Below, one piece after another: positions 45,445 to 57,636 of a stretch of DNA of 64,000 bases (its first letter is position 1; each line of letters begins with the position of its first letter). The notes below the pieces were generated by a model that ran no database searches, was not told the DNA's origin, and worked only from the letters and a program-made list of their open reading frames with translations. The translations under genes were made by a program, and so were the position numbers. Origin of the DNA: Eutypella sp. D-1 (taxonomy: Eukaryota > Ascomycota > Sordariomycetes > Xylariales > Diatrypaceae); NCBI GenBank assembly GCA_023313575.1, contig JAJTTP010000007.1, positions 1,488,001 to 1,552,000 on the forward strand. Reading direction: 5' to 3'.

Positions 45445-46395
45445 ATGGCACAGCCACCGGCACCACTGCTCCAGGGGCCTCCCTATCCTCCGACGGTAGC
45501 AGGGTTGGGCGGCACACCAGCAGTCCTTCCCGACGTGCCTGTGTCGGCAGTATTCATGGCCCTATTCGCGTGCACGGCAGTTATCAACATGACGATCCTA
45601 ATACGGAACCGCCGGCGGGGCCACAAGTTTATGATCTCGATGGGGATGTTCATGTTCAGCGTAGCGAGGGTAGCCACACTTGCGGTACGAGTGGCGTGGG
45701 CGGCTGACCCCCGGAACGCGCACCTCGCACTCGCCGGCACCATACTCGTCAACGCCGGCGTTCTCGTCCTCTATATCATCAACTTCCTCCTTGCGCAGCG
45801 CATTCTGCGTGCCCGCCGCCCCTCCATCGGCTGGCACCCCGCACTGCGTGTCGGTTTCCGTGCCGTCTATATCCTCATGGCCGCCGCCCTCGTCATGGTC
45901 ATCATCGCTACTGTTATCGGCGCTTATTCCCTCAACCCACACACCCGCCAGGTATGCCGGGCCCTCCAGCTCACAGCCGCCACGTACTTCCTCCTAGTAG
46001 CAGTGTTGCCGGTGATACTACTCGTAGTCGCTGCCCTTGCTCCACTCCATAAGGGCGACATGGTGGAGACGTTTGGGACGGGAAGCATGCGTGCCAAGGC
46101 CGCCGTTGTGGCCGTGACCACCACCTACTGCTTGGCCATAGCGGAATTCAGGGCAGGAGCGGCGTGGGCGCGGCCCCGGTCCCTTTCGAACCCTGCCTGG
46201 TTCCATAGGAAGCCCGCCTTCTACGTCTTTTTGTTCGCCTTCGAGATCATAACCCTCGCCATCCTCACCAGCTCACGCATCGACCGCCTCTTTCACATTC
46301 CCAACGGTAGCAAGGGCCCCGGCGACTACACCTACGGAACCTTAGGGGCCGCTGGGGGCGACGGCCAAGGCTATGGTGCTGCGAAGAAGAGGTAG
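45445..46395 (+). CDS. Multi-span membrane protein, DUF3112-like, function unknown
   Basis: A single exon, 316 residues, starting at the ATG at 45445. About seven hydrophobic segments follow a Pro-rich N-terminus: VSAVFMALFACTAVI, FMISMGMFMFSVARVATL, LAGTILVNAGVLVLYIINFLL, AVYILMAAALVMVIIATVI, YFLLVAVLPVILLVVAAL, AAVVAVTTTYCLAIAEF and FYVFLFAFEIITLAIL. The words HKFMISMGMFMFS, AQRILRA and IGWHP resemble the ascomycete DUF3112 integral-membrane family, recalled from memory and not checked. The C-terminal tail is Gly-rich and cytosolic-looking with a terminal KKR. Function, ligand and location are unknown. The chitinase gene converges on its 3' end. Confidence 0.75.
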   Translation: MAQPPAPLLQGPPYPPTVAGLGGTPAVLPDVPVSAVFMALFACTAVINMTILIRNRRRGHKFMISMGMFMFSVARVATLAVRVAWAADPRNAHLALAGTILVNAGVLVLYIINFLLAQRILRARRPSIGWHPALRVGFRAVYILMAAALVMVIIATVIGAYSLNPHTRQVCRALQLTAATYFLLVAVLPVILLVVAALAPLHKGDMVETFGTGSMRAKAAVVAVTTTYCLAIAEFRAGAAWARPRSLSNPAWFHRKPAFYVFLFAFEIITLAILTSSRIDRLFHIPNGSKGPGDYTYGTLGAAGGDGQGYGAAKKR

Positions 46396-46943
46396 CTCCC
46401 CGTGGAGGAGCTCTTGGCATAGGGACTGCGAGGCTGTTGGGGTTATGGTTATGTTGGCCAGGGGGGAGTTATTGGCTTGTCGGGCAATCGAAAAAAAAGA
46501 AGGGGACATTCTCTTCTCTTCCGTGATACTCCCTGAAAATAGACAGTATTGATACACCATCAGTGATAATAAAATAGCATTTTCTACCACCATAGTTCCT
46601 AGTAACTCCTGCTGACAGTAGTACTCCAGTCGCTTGAAGCCTTACCAAATTGATGGATGATAATCGATCCGGTGCACGTATCCAATAAAAACAACGAAGC
46701 ACATAAGAAACCGGTATATCTAGATTAAAGTTTACCGTAGACGCACCAAATCTCATAGTGTAAGTCACTCAGATTTTCTATTTTATACTAGACGACACCG
46801 CTCAACATAGTGCCCAAACTACCCAGCATTATCAACGCGTACCGCAACCATCATTATCATATCAATCAACGCTCTCTCCTCTCTTGTCTCTCCACATTAT
46901 ATCTACACTCTCTCTATTTGCGCCAAGGGAAGCACCCATCCAT
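46396..46943. other. Intergenic sequence between converging genes
   Basis: Holds both 3' UTRs. No gene seen. Confidence 0.5.
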
Positions 46944-49343
46944 TTACAAGGCAAGCGCGGCGATCAGGAGCAGGCCCCCGAGGGAGAAGCCGGCGTTCTT
47001 GGTAGCCCCCGCGGTCAGGGGTGGCGTCGGCAGCGGGCACGAGGCGCCCGAGCACGTGGGCGCGGGGATGTCGCTAGCACTATCGCCGCCACCCGTGGTG
47101 GTCGGTACCGGCACAGGGATTACGGTCATGCTGCCAGTGCCGATGGCGCTCGGGACCGTGTTGTTGGTCATTCCAGTCGGGTAGAGAGGGGGTGTGATCC
47201 CGGTGCTGCTGATTCTGGGGCTGCCAGTCGGAGGGGTATGCACAGGGTAGCTCGTAGCAATAGTCTCGGCGTGGTACTCGGTGGTTGGAGCGGGCGTTTC
47301 GACCTCGTAGTCGGTGGTGGGGCCAGGAGTGGGGACCACAATTTTTGTCTTGGATTCGGCCTCGGTTACGGGACACACGGTAGTGCTAATGGCCACGACC
47401 TCTGTCGTCACGGACCCGACAGGGCAGTCCGTTACCGTCGGCGGGCACTTGGTGACGGTGGCGGTGCGCGTTGAGTAAATAGTGCTCGTCGTCAGCGGGA
47501 CCTCGGTGGAAACCGTGGTGGGAGGGCCGCCGGAGGTCTCGGTCACCGGGCAGATGGTGGTGTATAGCGGAATCGTCTCCGTCGTCACGGAACCCTTGCC
47601 CGGGCAGTCCGTCACTGACGGCGCGCACGACGTCACGGTGTATGTCACCGTCGTCATAACTGTGCTCTTCGTGTACGAGGTTGTATCCGGAGGCGTCGAG
47701 GTTGTAGTCGAGGGCGTGATGGTAGGGACAGTGGTGGTGTGCGAAGCGGAGCTGGAGATCAAGCCGCTCGATGTTGAAGTGGCGCTCGGTCCAGAGGTCG
47801 AGCTCTCGCAGTCGGTCTCATCGATGGTGGAACTGGTGCTGCTCAACGTAACACTGACCGTGGAAGAGGTAGTCTGGGAGGCGCTCGAGGCGCTCGATGT
47901 AGTGATTGTCGAGTTGGACCATGAAATGGTTCGGGAAATGCTGCCAGTCGATGTCTTTAAAGTCTGGCTGCTGCTAGTGGTAATAGAGGACAAAGTAGCA
48001 GAGGACGAGACAGTGGGGGACGAGGTGATGGAGGACGAGGTAATGAATGATGAGGTAGTAGAAGACGAGATGATAGAGGATGAGGTGGCGGAGGGCGAGG
48101 TCGAAGTCGAAGACGTGCTAGAGCTAGTAGTAACTGAGGAGCTTGGGGGCACGGTGCTCGAAGTTGTCGTAGGCTGCGCGCAGGTCTCCCCAGCGCAGCC
48201 GCACTTGAGAGCATCGGCGATGGAGTCGTAGTATGCCTTGCCGTTCTCGACGTTATTGGCTGCAAAGTAGGCGTCCCAGAGCATGACGCCACCGAATTTG
48301 TCGGACTTCTTAGCCTTGCAAATGACATCGCGGGCCCTCTCACGGCTGATGTAGCCCGAGCCAGCGGCCTGCTCGCTCGCCGGCAGGCCGATGAAAAGCT
48401 CAGCACCGCTGCTGCGGGTGGCCGCGAGCATGAGGGCCCAGGCATTAAAATTAAAGGTCAGGTCTGAGCTCGCGTCGCAGCCCTGGTTGTTGTAGAACTG
48501 CACCCAGATCTTGTCGAACTTGGCGTCGTGGATGATAGTCTTCATCTGAAACCACTGGGCGTCAAGCGGGCATTGAGGCGCCGCGGTCAGGATTATGTCC
48601 TTGCGGCTGCTAGCCTCAATGCGCTGCCGGAGCCTGTTGACCATGGTCACGTACGGCCGCTGGTCGGCTGTGAGGGCGTGTTAGCATAACGATACACACA
48701 AGCGCTATTGCGGCTTTCTATACAGAAGGACTAAGGAACTTACGGAAGTTATACTCAATATCGAAGTCGAAACCATCGAGGCTGATATGATCATTGTCGC
48801 TGATGTCGAAGGGTCGGGGGCCATCGTAGGTAGGATCGTAAGGTCCAAAGGCATCAAACATGAAATCCGCAAACTCGGTGCCCTTCTCGACGGTGGAGAT
48901 GGAGTAGTCGTTAGTGGCGGAGTACTCGCCGCCGATGGACAGCAGAACCTTCTTTCCCAGCGCCTGGCACGTCTTGATGTCGTTCCGGATAAAATCGCAG
49001 TCCTTGAGGAGCTGCGACTCCTTTCCCTTATTCCAGTAGACGCCGGCAGCGCAGTGGGCGGCGAAGTTGGTACCCGGAAGGTCACTGCCCTTCCCGTTCT
49101 CGGGAGACAAGTTCACGAAACCTAGGGTGACATAGTCGATACTGTCCGAGGCACAATACTCTGCAAGCGTGTCACCAACGCCATTTTGTCCCTAGTAAGG
49201 TGAAGTCAGCACAGTTAGTGACGAAGAGAGAGGCCAGCCATCTAGCATACCCAGTAGGTGTTCAGTTTATACTCCTTGTAGTGCGCCAAGGCCGGTGCGG
49301 CAGCCGATAGGGCTGCCAAAAGGAACGAAGATTTGGAATACAT
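46944..49343 (-). CDS. GPI-anchored class III chitinase (GH18)
   Basis: Three exons, 49343-49251, 49191-48744 and 48667-46944, 754 residues; introns of 59 bp (GTATGC...CTAG) and 76 bp (GTAAGT...CACAG). A signal peptide (MYSKSSFLLAALSAAAPALA) starts the protein. The GH18 domain follows, with VLLSIGGEYS and the catalytic DGFDFDIE (170-177, acid/base Glu177), ending near KCGCAGETCAQP. Then comes a Ser/Thr-rich region of more than 150 residues, likely O-mannosylated. Two Cys-containing repeats follow (VTDCPGKGSVTTE...TTICPVTE and VTDCPVGSVTTE...TTVCPVTE), then a Pro/Thr linker. The C-terminus is hydrophobic (FSLGGLLLIAALAL) after GATKNAG, the pattern of a GPI-attachment signal. The enzyme should hydrolyse chitin at the cell wall, as in CfcI/ChiA-type chitinases active in growth and cell separation. 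Confidence 0.9.
47350..47660 (-). repeat. Tandem Cys-containing repeat in the chitinase stalk
   Basis: Two units of about 60 codons, each with the pattern TVT.C.P.VTDCP..GSVTTE followed by TT.CPVTE. Nucleotide similarity is visible between the two units. Such repeats occur in fungal wall proteins. Confidence 0.7.
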
Positions 49344-52300
49344 CTCGCAATACGATTAAAGACAGTGTGTAAAGTTGATAAGGATTGTGAGTGATCGGCA
49401 GGAGGCCGTAATGAGCGTGTTGGTTGATTAGGTGTATGTACGGGTACGTAGGTAATCAAACCGCAAGGGATTCAATGAAAGGACGCAAACAAACACGTTT
49501 GCAACGGCAGGTAGGTATGGCCGTAGAAATTCTACTTGGGTTGCCGGGTGATGGTGAAAACAAGAACAAGAAACGAAGCAGGAGTGCGAAAAAGGCGAGG
49601 GACATCCTGAAGAAAAGGAAAACGGTTATTCACCTCAAGGCCCACTGCTTACTCAACTCCTCAGAAATTAGCTATAGGCATCTGACTACTTCAGACTATC
49701 ATGCCATTCCGCATTTCTGAGATCTAAGTCGTAGCCCTTCAGGGGTAGGAAGGCAGGCAATCGACTAGTCAGTCAGTCAACTTGGAAGTCATGTTAGTAG
49801 CATGCATACATACGTAGGCAGCTATACCTAGCATCTCATCTGCCATCATTTCAACATGCTATACACCGTTTAAGCTAATAGAATAACCGATTAACCTAGT
49901 CCATACTCATTTCCGCGGGCAATATTATTGAGGAGATGGGGAGTGTCTGCCTACATCAGGGGGCATGAGGTTCTGCAAGCGAAACAATGAAATCCGGATG
50001 TGCACAATGTCCCCGGTGATCCAGACAAGCTACTGCAGGCACCGTAGTCGTACCTGACATGAGAGCAGATCCTCCTTCTCCTGCCTGACAGGCACTATGC
50101 ATGCATGAGATCATGTCCGTCGGTTTAACTGTGATCCAGGAACAGATCCAGGAACAGGGATGGCTCCTATGGCGCACCGACATCCGCGCGGGTCCCAGAC
50201 TGCGTGCTCTTTCAGGATACCTGCAGCCTCTGTAGCATTCTTGGACACCTGTGCACTTAAGCGAGCAAGAACAAGTTATATGCATGGATGTTTATGTGAA
50301 AATTGGCCTCACGACGCCTCGCTAAGAAGTCGTTATCTTAAAGCTTATAGGCTACCAAAACCCCTACGGATTCTGGCCAGGTCCAGGGACCCACAAGGCA
50401 GTCAGCCCCCTGGATCTTATCAGTTCAATCAGTTCATGTGGCAAAACGTAGTTCTTGGTGAAGTAGTTTTCACGTCGTAGGAGGGAGGGACCTGAAGCTT
50501 AATTGATGGGGAAACATGAGGAAGGGAAATGATCACCATTCAACTTCGACGACATGTCATCCATAATACATACTGGTAATGCTTGTATGTAGTTATTTTA
50601 CCGTTGCACGTCTTGACATCATGCCTCCCACGATAATATTTGTTTGTATCGCGCAAACCGCGCAAACATCGCAAACAAGGACGCTTACATGTAAGGAGGT
50701 ACAATAAGTTTCCAACGTCCGAGGCTATGCGCCAAGTCATCCTTCTCATCACCTTCACATGGAACTTGAACACTGCTCAATGCAGAGGTGCTAATTAAGC
50801 CCCCCCCCCCCCGGCGAGTAGGATTTTCTAGGCCAGAAATAACCCCCTTCCCCTCTCAATATCCGCATCTCACTAACACCAATTGGGCCTGGCCGACGAT
50901 ATAAGTCCGAGAAGAGGAATAGGAGCGCGGGGACAGCATAATAGGTGCAAGTTACTGGACAGTCGAGAGGGTGGCGTACCCGACACTGCGGTTAGTACTT
51001 GATTATTTACTGTCTCCAAGCTTGGTTTCGGCGTTACTTGACGCTAGCGCCCCCGCATGGTCAAGATTGCGCGCAACCATGGACCCATGGATGCATAGGA
51101 TGGATGGATAGGGCTCGGCGCTGAAGGGAGGCTATTTCAGGCGAGGCGGGTGGTAAAATATGAAATAACCTTGAAAGATGGAGCATTCCTTTTTGGCGGA
51201 AAAAGACTCCTCATGATCTATAGCCGGAAGTGCCCAGATCGTGATACCATTTTAACTACTGTCGGGTCCTCCCTAAACCCTCTCCTGATCTCATCCGGGA
51301 AAACCACACAATTTTATATATGTCTATGATAAGTACGAAGTGGAATTTGGAACTTAAAGCATGCTTGAAGCCGAGTAAAAAAAGGTAGGTTAACCAAGTT
51401 GCGGGCTTCCGGTCCGGTCTATAGAACGGCGCTCGGCCGAGTCGAGCTAGCCCTGTAGCTCATATCAGCCCAGCGCTTACTTAGTAGCGACTTGTATTAA
51501 CAAAGGTCCCCTCCTCCCATCCCCTTGAGGGCTTCATAATCCTTGTTTATTAATCATAATGCAGGCTACTTATTAGACTGGCTGGCTAAGAAGTTAGAAG
51601 GCGCGCTGACTGCATTTATATTAACTCACCGCTAGGCATGCACCTTGCGTATAGCATCTCTTCGCTCCGATGTTAGGACATGGAGCGGCTCATTCTTCCG
51701 TGGCGAGTTGTTTGGATGGACCACCTACCGACTACCACCAGTCTTGGGGCTGGTAGTCTTCACGCTTGTGCTACTGCTTACATAGTTGGTCGATCGAACT
51801 ACATACCTTCCTTCACTAGCCACTGTCCGAGACCACAACCTCTACTTTAGCCTCATAAAGTTCTTAGTATATACGTCCTCCCTGGCAGAGACGCCTCCAA
51901 TGAACGTGCCGCCGTCCCCATGCTGAAGATGCCGTCTCCCAGTCGCCAAGCCCATGCTCCCATGTACCGACCTCATAAGATGAATGTAATGACATAATTG
52001 CAGCTTTTTCATACACGCACTCACCACTTTACATCCGCATTCCACGCAGACCTTGCCGGAGGCTCGCTGCTATCAGGGGCTCTGCTGAGGCCAGCGCAAA
52101 ACGATGCGGCGTCCCTAATCAGGAGGTGATAGTACTCGCACTAGTTCAAGCAAGGCATCCGCATCGCATTCTGAGTAGGTCGGAACTGAAGTGGAAGAGG
52201 CATCGTGTCTGTCCAAGCGTTCCGCGTGCTGTCGCAGCGCGAGCGAGCTGCGAGCATCCATCCCAGGGGGGCAGCCAGCATTCCCAGGGCATATCTAGAA

Positions 52301-54166
52301 CGATTAAGTGCATTGTCTCGCTAACTCCTTTTCCATCAAAGCTTGCTCTTCTGCGAGTGCGTTTTATTCGTCTTTCCCACTGCGTCACAATTCATAATTC
52401 ATTGTCCCTTGAAGCAGCGGGTAAATACTGGCTGATCGCTCACCCTGCCTGCGCAAAGCAGGTGAGAGAGGCTGAAACTAGGAAAAGCTTCCGAACACAA
52501 AGAGTCGATATGTCAGGAATTCTGTAACTTCGTAGATTGCGATGTAGTCCATTGAATAAAAAGAAACAACATCAAATGCTTGGTGTTTAGGGATAAACGG
52601 CGATGGTGGTTGATACGCTGCTTAATAGTATGGAATTACTTGTGTTGTTGAGTTAGGAGCTGCTTGTCAGCTGGCAAGCATTGGCAGATCTCACCTGGGC
52701 AGGTCCACTGGAGGTCCACCCTAACAGGCGCTGGAAAAATATTCTAGCGCTGCCTAGGCCTCGGTTGACCAATAAGAAATCTGATTTTGATAGCTACCCA
52801 TTCTTTTTTTTTCTTCAAGAAGCTGTTTCCAAATTTCCTTGAACATTCACCACTTGTAGACGTTTGAAAATATCGTGACAGCGAGACAGGTTTCCTTGTC
52901 TCATCTGTGACTGAAATATCCATCCAGGTAAGCTCATTTCATCTGTCCTCTCTCAGCCAAAGAAAGAAAGGCAGTTATCATTGCTTAGGAGAGATTGTCA
53001 ATCAATCACAGCCTGAGCTTGCTTGCTTGCTTGCTATTGCATACCAAACAGCTCTGGAGACAGCACCTCTCCTAAGTACAGACTGCCTACCTCTCTCTCT
53101 TTCTCTTCACACACGCGCATTACAATGATGATCTTTCTATTCTTTTAAATGTTCGACTGCCTAGATTTATACTGCGGAGAATAACCATCTGATCAAATGC
53201 GAATCTGCCCTACTTCTGCTTCATTCGGTCCTGAGAGTACAATTCGCTAACCTGTTCTTTCTAAGGCTTACCGTTCCTTATAAATCGGATGCTCTAAGCC
53301 AGTCACTCTGGTTAATAGCTCATTTAATATAGTTGATGAACCGACCTTTGGTCTAACTGTCGAGCTCATACACGATTGCGATCTAGTTGATCATGTAGGT
53401 AGGTGTGGTGGTTCTAGTCCACTGCTCGAGGTAGATATTATTAGGTCATCTTCAACACCTGGGTGATGAAGCAGATAGTTAGACTAGCATACCTCAATGT
53501 TGCCGTGTTTTATCTCACATCTCAGTATTTGGCACCTACCCAGTTTTCATTCTGGCACAGATTGTAGCACCTAGTTGAGTACTCAGATACATAGATGGGA
53601 ACAAGACGGTGAGCCTCAAAGTCACTTATCACCTGTTTGATAGATGGATAGGGTCTTAATAGATTACCATATTCAACTTGTTCACTTGTAGTAAAAAGTC
53701 ACCGATGACCTCGTTAATGGCATAGACCTTTGAGCTTTCAGATAACAATGCGGAGGTTTACCTAAGCATCATGATAAGTAGCTGGATACCTAGGTACAAT
53801 ATAAATAAGAGGTTGGATATGAGGAAGGCGCGAATGTAGACAAACTGCACCAATACGCACCTGCCATAAGAGCAATGAAAGGTTCCTCCCTCGGCTATTG
53901 TACCGTTTAATTCCCACGTTTAATTCCCACACCTTCTCGTCCATTTCTTTTCCTCTATTTTTCTATCTTCCAACTCTTCAACTTCCACACTCAGTAGAAA
54001 GCATACTTCAAGCCTCCAGACATAGACATTCAAGTGCGATCCTTTGCGAACTCATTTTATGAGAATCAGGTATGATATCCTAACCATGACGCCACTATGT
54101 AGGTCAAAATATTAATGCTTTCCCTGTTGAGGTCGTCGTTCCTCTATTACAGCAGTATCTACCACT
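49344..54166. other. 4.8-kb intergenic region, no gene supported
   Basis: Lies between divergent chitinase (-) and DNA glycosylase (+) genes. It has a poly-C run (about 50801-50814) and several TACCTA-type words. Short frames at 50160-50480, 51842-52045 and 52126-52527 overlap others on the opposite strand and show no domain. A fast-evolving or multi-exon gene could be hidden but I see no support. Confidence 0.45.
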
Positions 54167-56122
54167 ATGCCACCCCGTGGTCGCGTCCGTGGCCCTGACC
54201 GTGGTCGTAAAGCCTCAGTTCAGGTTAGAGGTGGTTGGGATGTCCTTCCTCATGGCCTTGGTTTAACTCAAGGACCAGCAACGACAATACAGTCGTCGGA
54301 AGAGGTAGTAACCCAGGCAACGCCTCCGGAGTCTTTGAAGGATGAAGCATCCCAGAAGCAAGCTCTACCAACTCCACAGTCAGCTGCGAAAGTTATCACC
54401 ACTGTCACAGAAGAATCACAGGAGGCTTCTATTGATGGAACGGTGGGCCTTCCAGATACACCCTTAGTTGGAAACATCGTAGCAGTTGAACAAAAGAAAC
54501 GGAAGCGTCAGAACCATCAGGACAGCCTTAACAGTGAGGCACTTGAGTCTACAATCGCAGACGAGGTTAAGCTTGAGCCGAAGTCTGAACCCGAGCCCGA
54601 GATTGGATTGAGGCGTTCGAAGCGAATCAAGGCGCTTATTGGCGAGTCCACTCCACCTGACGAGTTCAAGGTCAGCAAACAGACCGAGGTCGAGATCACT
54701 CTCCAGAAGAAAGTCATTACAGCTGAACCCAGTCTCGGAGATGCTTCGAAGAAATGTTCCACGCCAAAAAAGGAGAAGAGAAAGCCCAAGAAGACCAAGG
54801 ACAATCCATATGGCTTGATGCCTGGAGAGACGCCATTTCCGGAATGGATCGCCCCGTCAGCAGAGCAGTGTGAGGAGATCTATCGCTTGCTTGCCGATAT
54901 GCATGACGACGTTCAGCCTCAAGCCCCTGAGATAATCCCGGCCCCTTCTCTTGAGATCGCTGGATGTGGCGAGGTCCCATCGGTCCTCGATGCTCTGTTG
55001 CGCACGTTGCTAAGTGGTGCCACGACGTTTGATAATGCAGACAAAATGATCAAGGGACTTGTCCAGAAGTTTGGCATACTTGAAGAGGGTATCGGCCAAG
55101 GTAGCATTGACTGGAACAAGGCCAGACTATCGGCCGTCGAGGATGTCGTGGACGCAATCCGTGTGGGAGGCCTGGGAAATGCCAAGGCAAAGCATATCAA
55201 ATCTATCCTCGACATGGTTTACGATGAGATGATTGAACGCCGAGATGCCTACATGGAGGAGCGAAAGACAGGAGTCAAGGCAACCGTGATAGGTGCATCT
55301 ATCAAAACAGACGGTCAGAAAGACCTTGAGATTCTCAAGGCAGAGAAAAGCATCCTCTCACTTGATCACATCCGTGATCTCTCTGTCGATGAGGCGATGA
55401 AGGAGTTTACCAAGTACCCCGGTGTTGGTGTCAAGACAGCGGCATGCGTCATACTATTTTGCCTACAGCGGCCATGCTTCGCAGTCGATACTCATGTCGA
55501 CAAGTTTTCTAGGTGGCTGGGATGGGTTCCGCAGAAAGCGACAGTTGATGATATCTTCAGTCATCTCGAGGTGCGGTGCCCGGACCAGTTCAAATACGGA
55601 CTTCATCAACTGTTCATCCGCCACGGAAAGACATGCGGGAAGTGCCGAAGAGGCACCGTGGAGGGGACCGAGGAGTGGAAGACAATCGTATGTCCCCTCG
55701 AGCATCTCCTCGATCGATTCGACAAGCGACAGACCAAGGCGAAGCCGAAGCCGAGCAAGAAGCAGAAAGGAGAAGCAGAAGCCGATGAGCAGGATCAAGC
55801 TATCATGCACGAGGATGAGGGCCGGAACGAGACTCCATCCGGCAAGGATGAAGCAGAGCCAGAGACCGAAATCAAGTCCGGGGAAGCTGGTGGCCTTGAT
55901 GGCCTTGACGGTATCGAAGGCGAGAAGGCCAACGCCATTGGAGGGGTAGTCTCCAACGCCGATGATGGCAAAGAATCGGCCCAGGACGAAGCAAAGAATC
56001 TGGTGGCAGCCAACAGCGAAGAAGTCATTGGGAACCAAGATGGTGCTCCGTCGAGCCGAACACGTCTGGGAATGAAGACACGGAGCTCTGCAAGACAGTC
56101 TAAGCAAAAAGTGTCTACCTAG
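54167..56122 (+). CDS. HhH-GPD DNA glycosylase (endonuclease III-like)
   Basis: A single exon, 651 residues. The N-terminal 220 residues are Lys/Glu/Pro-rich and look disordered and nuclear (KKEKRKPKKTK). The catalytic core spans about 225-500, beginning NPYGLMPGETPFPEWIAP. The helix-hairpin-helix reads YPGVGVKTAACV with Lys423 in the place of the catalytic Lys of bifunctional glycosylases, and Asp441 of VDTHV lies 18 residues on, the spacing of endonuclease III. The Cys pattern after it (CGKC...CPLEHL) does not match the classical C-x6-C-x2-C-x5-C iron-sulfur loop. The C-terminal 150 residues are acidic. The family excises oxidised or modified bases in base-excision repair; substrate here is unknown. 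It shares its general fold with plant DEMETER demethylases but I see no specific link. Confidence 0.86.
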   Translation: MPPRGRVRGPDRGRKASVQVRGGWDVLPHGLGLTQGPATTIQSSEEVVTQATPPESLKDEASQKQALPTPQSAAKVITTVTEESQEASIDGTVGLPDTPLVGNIVAVEQKKRKRQNHQDSLNSEALESTIADEVKLEPKSEPEPEIGLRRSKRIKALIGESTPPDEFKVSKQTEVEITLQKKVITAEPSLGDASKKCSTPKKEKRKPKKTKDNPYGLMPGETPFPEWIAPSAEQCEEIYRLLADMHDDVQPQAPEIIPAPSLEIAGCGEVPSVLDALLRTLLSGATTFDNADKMIKGLVQKFGILEEGIGQGSIDWNKARLSAVEDVVDAIRVGGLGNAKAKHIKSILDMVYDEMIERRDAYMEERKTGVKATVIGASIKTDGQKDLEILKAEKSILSLDHIRDLSVDEAMKEFTKYPGVGVKTAACVILFCLQRPCFAVDTHVDKFSRWLGWVPQKATVDDIFSHLEVRCPDQFKYGLHQLFIRHGKTCGKCRRGTVEGTEEWKTIVCPLEHLLDRFDKRQTKAKPKPSKKQKGEAEADEQDQAIMHEDEGRNETPSGKDEAEPETEIKSGEAGGLDGLDGIEGEKANAIGGVVSNADDGKESAQDEAKNLVAANSEEVIGNQDGAPSSRTRLGMKTRSSARQSKQKVST

Positions 56123-57636
56123 ATTTGGTGTGATCCTCCGCGAGTACAGTAGCAGGGATTTCACCTGATCATACTCATTGCTCTACTGGCCACAGTAGGG
56201 TTACTGGAGAGTCCATAGAAGCTTATCGTGCCGCCATCCATCCATCTGGCATAGTGGACATCTACCGTCAGTACTCATACTTGAGGAGAGGAGGCCTGAT
56301 TTCTTATATAGAGCTGGGAAGGAACCTAACACCTAAAATCTGGGTTGGCTTCAGGGTGGACAGATTTGCTTGGCTAACACAGAGAATTTACGTGCTACAA
56401 GGGTAGAAACGGTTTTTCGTATATAGCTGCAATGGGTAGCCGGAGAGTTATCGTGCTTATTTCAATCAACCAAGCCATCTTCTAGCTGTGATTCAGGATC
56501 TCGACCTACTTAGCTGTGAGTGTGCCCTGGATTCCAAATCTGTCTACCTACGTGCACCTGCAAGTGCCTCCCAAACTTATTAACTGCAAGCTCTTAGAGT
56601 ACTCAGAGGAGTCGGTTAGGAGATCGAGGGAGGTCGTATATGCCCCACCCAAGTACGAGATATCTCTATGTTACGTAACCACCCCCACAGTACCGTTAAA
56701 TATCAAGTCTATGTAGGTAGGTTTCTTATCGATAAATATTCAGTACAAGAAGGTGCGCGCCACTAATTAATTCACCAGTTCTAAGCGTGTACTCTGTAGC
56801 TTTAGTTATTAGTCTGTCACGTCCCACGAGTCTCCGTACCTTTTTTACGCGCGCATAGGCTACTTAGGGGGCCGTACCATTACATCGGCGTTCCTACTGT
56901 GCATGAAGTACTCCGTAACTCTATCATATCACCAATATTTATTCCTACTTCGCAGCATAACAGCCTTCTTGAACATTTCCTACTGTTATTCCAGGCAGGC
57001 TACTACTACCACCACTGCCACTACCACTACCGCTATCATAGAGGATTGGCATTGTGTGTCCACGAGTATTTCTGCAAAGTAGGTACTATATATACTAAAG
57101 CGACTATTGTTCGGCTTCCCTTCCTTCTCTCTCTCCCTTCCTTTGAGATTCACACATACTTAAGCACCCAGGAATTTTCCCTATTCCCAACAACAAAGGT
57201 CTTTTCTTCTTCCTTTTTTTTTTAACCAAGGTCAAGTCTAAGTAGGGATGACAATCTTCTCTAGACGATTGGTCCTGATTAATGCCCGTAATTCCTTGAT
57301 CCCGCCCGGCCACTTGACCTTCTATCGAGGACTCAAATTTAAAAGTTGATTCAAAAGCTGATTCTCATTTTGCCATTCTGCTATTCTACTTACTACTTCC
57401 AAACATTCTCTTTCTGCACCTTCCTCACATATACAGTAAAGATCAGGATCGGGCATAACCCGGGCAAAATAGATCCTAGACAAACAATACCATCTGCGGT
57501 AGATAACTTGCCACCGGGTTACCCAAGTACCGAAGCACTTTCCGAACTCGCGTACTCGAACACTTGACCACTCAACCACTCCACCACTCCACCTCGCAAA
57601 TCAACCAAAGTCTCGAGATGTCACGGATATTTCGCA
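56123..57636. other. Intergenic region upstream of sen1
   Basis: Contains a CAC/CTAC-rich stretch (about 57001-57045), pyrimidine tracts (57111-57140 and 57201-57225) and the sen1 promoter. No gene recognised. Confidence 0.5.

Noticed and set aside
47482..48231. 249-codon open frame on the + strand, Val/Glu-rich
   Set aside because: It is the complement of the Ser/Thr-rich stalk of the chitinase on the - strand; the composition is a mirror of TCN/ACN codons.
53403..53430. GGTTCTAGTCC, a second B-box-like word
   Set aside because: The flanks do not fold into a cloverleaf and no A box with proper spacing was found.
55463..56164. 233-codon - strand frame
   Set aside because: Antisense shadow of the glycosylase gene; low-complexity hydrophobic composition mirrors its Lys/Glu-rich tail.
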